NCBI GenBank assembly: GCA_015492875.1
Contig: WGEI01000571.1
Coordinates: 1-8,012, forward strand
Direction: 5' to 3'
DNA: 8,012 nucleotides
DNA from: Anaerolineae bacterium
Lineage (GTDB): Bacteria > Chloroflexota > Anaerolineae > Aggregatilineales > Phototrophicaceae
In this document: piece after piece, positions 7,044-8,012 of the stretch
How the letters are laid out: the number at the start of each line of letters is the position of its first letter
Numbering within the stretch: position 1 is the stretch's first letter
Notes under the pieces: model-generated
What the model saw: the letters and a program-made list of their open reading frames with translations, nothing else
Told to the model about the DNA's origin: nothing
Database searches by the model: none
Translations under genes and position numbers: made by a program

Positions 7044-7376
7044 CTACTCCTCTGTAACATGTTCCAACGCAATTTCTAGTAAGGTGCGAATGTGGTCGTC
7101 AATCAAGGTATAAAATACGTGGCGTCCTTCCTTGCGCGCCCGCACGAGGCGTAGTTGGCGCAGGACGCGCATTTGGTGCGATACGGCGGATTGCCCCATC
7201 TCTAAGGCGGCAGAAATATCATGCACACAATGCTCACCGTCCATCAACAAGCTGATGATACGTAAGCGGTTGGGATCGCCCAAAGCGCGAAACAGCTCGG
7301 CCATATCCACCGCAATATCCGCAGTTAACGGCTCTGGTAACTCTGTTGAACAAGTTCGAACAATTTTTTCGCTCAT
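7044..7376 (-). CDS. ArsR/SmtB-family metal-sensing transcriptional repressor
   Basis: Protein of 110 residues, typical for the family: a dimeric winged-helix repressor that leaves DNA on binding metal. Visible parts are LFRALGDPNRLRIISLLMDGEHC (28-50), the recognition helix region MGQSAVSHQMRVLRQLRLV (60-78) and the wing RKEGRHVFYTL (81-91). The C-terminal helix has D93xH95 ... H106xxE109, with exactly the spacing (2, 11, 3) of the alpha-5 zinc site of SmtB/CzrA. Helix 3 has E48-H49-C50-V51-H52-D53 in place of the SmtB/CadC ELCV(C/G)DL, and C9 lies in the N-terminal arm, so a second thiolate-containing (alpha-3N) site is possible. The start is ATG 7376, with AGGTG 5 nt upstream; GTG 7379 is too close to that site. 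The gene is first in the operon with the Zn/Cd ATPase and probably represses itself and the pump through the operator at 7389-7412. Confidence 0.94.
   Translation of the reverse strand: MSEKIVRTCSTELPEPLTADIAVDMAELFRALGDPNRLRIISLLMDGEHCVHDISAALEMGQSAVSHQMRVLRQLRLVRARKEGRHVFYTLIDDHIRTLLEIALEHVTEE
7047..7051 (-). promoter_or_regulatory. Ribosome binding site of the metal ATPase (AGGAG)
   Basis: On the minus strand AGGAG is followed by 7 nt and then ATG 7039. It lies within the last codons of the arsR-type gene. It decides the ATPase start in favour of MSEKQTF over the longer form beginning MRWNMLQ, and suggests translational coupling. Confidence 0.8.
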
Positions 7377-7381
7377 CACAA

Positions 7382-7386
7382 CACCT
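7382..7386 (-). promoter_or_regulatory. Ribosome binding site of the arsR-type gene (AGGTG)
   Basis: AGGTG on the minus strand is 5 nt before ATG 7376. The spacing excludes the in-frame GTG at 7379, which would leave only 2 nt. Confidence 0.6.
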
Positions 7387-7388
7387 GA

Positions 7389-7412
7389 ATATATGAACTC
7401 ATATTCATATAT
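7389..7412 (-). promoter_or_regulatory. SmtB/ArsR-type operator: perfect 9-bp inverted repeat
   Basis: ATATATGAA (7389-7397) and TTCATATAT (7404-7412) form a perfect inverted repeat with a 6-nt spacer. The TGAA-N6-TTCA core has the same geometry as the known SmtB/ZiaR-type 12-2-12 operators. It abuts the -10 box of the arsR promoter and covers the predicted transcription start, so binding would block RNA polymerase. The repressor encoded next door is the expected ligand (inference). Confidence 0.85.
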
Positions 7413-7441
7413 AATGTATCACTAAACCTCGTTTCTGTCAA
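7413..7441 (-). promoter_or_regulatory. Sigma-70-type promoter of the arsR-ATPase operon
   Basis: On the minus strand, the -35 box TTGACA (7441-7436) is a perfect consensus. A 17-nt spacer leads to the -10 box TACATT (7418-7413, four of six consensus positions). The start would fall near 7406, inside the operator, giving a leader of about 30 nt before ATG 7376. Confidence 0.72.
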
Positions 7442-7448
7442 GTTACGC

Positions 7449-7479
7449 TTGACGTTATAGTGGCTATAGGGTGTATAGT
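7449..7479 (+). promoter_or_regulatory. Divergent promoter for the CcdA-like gene
   Basis: TTGACG (7449-7454) is a good -35 box. The best -10, TATAGT (7474-7479), is 19 nt away; a 17-nt spacing gives the poorer TGTATA (7472-7477). The long spacing recalls promoters that need an activator such as MerR-type proteins, but none is encoded here. The start would be near 7486 and the gene begins at 7515. Confidence 0.5.
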
Positions 7480-7482
7480 GCG
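7456..7482 (+). repeat. Three 9-bp direct repeats beginning TATAG within the divergent promoter
   Basis: TATAGTGGC (7456-7464), TATAGGGTG (7465-7473) and TATAGTGCG (7474-7482) follow each other without gaps. The five leading bases are identical in all three copies and the third also supplies the likely -10 box. The first two also form a small dyad, TATAG-TGG-CTATA. This could be a regulator site or chance in an AT-rich promoter. Confidence 0.55.
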
Positions 7483-7505
7483 TACATACAAGAAAGATTT
7501 TAAGA

Positions 7506-7510
7506 GAGGA
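7506..7510 (+). promoter_or_regulatory. Ribosome binding site of the CcdA-like gene (GAGGA)
   Basis: A purine run (AGAGAGGAAG, 7503-7512) containing GAGGA stands 4 nt before ATG 7515. It marks this frame as the translated one, rather than the overlapping longer open frame that starts at 7460. Confidence 0.7.
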
Positions 7511-7514
7511 AGTT

Positions 7515-8012
7515 ATGTCCAAACAGATATTTTACGCAGGCTTGATTTTAGGTGCAGTATTATTAGGCATAGTCGGGTATCAAAGTTTCGTCATCTACAA
7601 GCAACAAGACCTCAATATCTTAAGCCTTGCCGTTCTTGCACCGCTAGCGGGATTGGCCTCATTCTTTTCGCCCTGCTCCTTCGGATTGCTCTCCGGCTTA
7701 TTAGCCCACCAAACACGCGAACGAAAAGAGATATGGCGGTTTTCCAGCGCTTTAGCCATAGGCGCAACGCTGTTCTTCTTACTTATGGGCGTCGGTATTG
7801 CACTAGGCGGACAAGCGCTTTTCGCCAGTATCCGTCAAGCAACGCCGGCAGGGCGAATTTTACGGTTCATCGTGGGCGCAGTATTACTTTATATGGCGAT
7901 ATTGCAGCTAGAATGGCGAACAAACACTTTAGGGTTTATCGCTGAAGCGGCAACCCCATTTATGCGCTGGCAAGTGCGCTATCGCCAAATACACCCCTAT
8001 CGGGCTTATATG
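7515..8012 (+). CDS. CcdA/DsbD-like polytopic membrane protein (3' end outside window)
   Basis: The frame is open from ATG 7515 to the window edge, giving 166 residues without a stop. Hydrophobic segments lie at about 5-22, 36-64, 77-99 and 115-132. Segment two holds PLAGLASFFSPCSFGLLSG, matching the CcdA/DsbD transmembrane-domain motif (AGxxSFxSPCxxPLxPG) with C54 as the redox cysteine, although the Pro after SPCxx is Gly57. The order of segments two to four also follows CcdA, where the protein moves electrons from cytoplasmic thioredoxin to periplasmic or outer thiol partners for cytochrome c maturation or disulfide isomerisation. The second cysteine expected in the fourth CcdA helix would lie beyond the window, so redox activity cannot be confirmed; a transporter relative is possible. 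The extra first helix is not standard. It is divergent from the metal-resistance operon, so a link to metal or thiol stress is plausible but inferred. Confidence 0.78.
   Translation, partial: MSKQIFYAGLILGAVLLGIVGYQSFVIYKQQDLNILSLAVLAPLAGLASFFSPCSFGLLSGLLAHQTRERKEIWRFSSALAIGATLFFLLMGVGIALGGQALFASIRQATPAGRILRFIVGAVLLYMAILQLEWRTNTLGFIAEAATPFMRWQVRYRQIHPYRAYM

Noticed and set aside
7040..7072. Longer ATPase start at ATG 7072 (or 7060)
   Set aside because: These starts lie within the arsR-type gene, lack a well-placed ribosome site, and add a leader before the HMA domain; AGGAG 7 nt before ATG 7039 fits better.
7460..7945. 161-residue plus-strand open frame in the right end
   Set aside because: Its product is rich in Arg and Ser with no recognisable domain, and it overlaps the CcdA-like frame, which has a ribosome site and a clear membrane-protein pattern. 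It also starts inside the promoter.
1..8012. CRISPR array, tRNA/rRNA genes, insertion sequence or prophage
   Set aside because: No regularly spaced repeats with spacers, no recognisable RNA gene signatures and no transposase or integrase were seen; the window is almost fully covered by the genes listed.

Overview
The window is about 8 kb of bacterial chromosome with moderate GC content. It has two parts that converge at about position 4850, followed by a divergent promoter region near the right end. The combination of a DnaB helicase, a DnaD-domain protein and a DnaC/DnaI-type loader suggests a lineage with Firmicutes-style primosome proteins. Overall sequence style and gene content would fit a Chloroflexota (Anaerolineae-like) genome, but this is an inference from protein character only; no rRNA or other marker gene is present.

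Left part (2-4842, plus strand): five tightly packed co-directional genes that look like one transcription unit. They are the C-terminal two thirds of the replicative helicase DnaB (cut by the window edge), a DnaD-like primosome protein, an unusual helicase loader with two tandem AAA+ modules, a two-domain GNAT acetyltransferase, and a divergent ketol-acid reductoisomerase (KARI)-like protein that has lost key catalytic residues. Junctions are 5 bp, an 80-bp overlap, 19 bp and 10 bp. The first three genes plausibly supply the helicase, the adaptor that prepares the origin or fork, and the ATPase that loads the helicase. The last two have no obvious replication role.

Middle (4824-4857): a 10-bp-stem hairpin spans the stop codon of the KARI-like gene. 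It is followed by a short U-run on the minus strand, so it can terminate the metal operon and perhaps the plus-strand operon too.

Right part (4868-7376, minus strand): an arsR/smtB-type metal sensor followed 4 bp later by a P1B-type Zn/Cd/Pb-exporting ATPase (ZntA/CadA group). A SmtB-like operator (9-bp inverted repeat, 6-bp spacer) lies directly downstream of the -10 box of a well-formed promoter, the arrangement expected for repression relieved by metal.

Right end (7449-8012, plus strand): a divergent promoter with three 9-bp-periodic TATAG repeats leads into a CcdA/DsbD-like membrane protein that runs off the window. It is easily missed because its reading frame has no stop before the edge.

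The strongest candidates for something undescribed are the tandem AAA+ helicase loader with a degenerate second ATPase module, and the catalytically eroded KARI paralogue encoded in the same operon.
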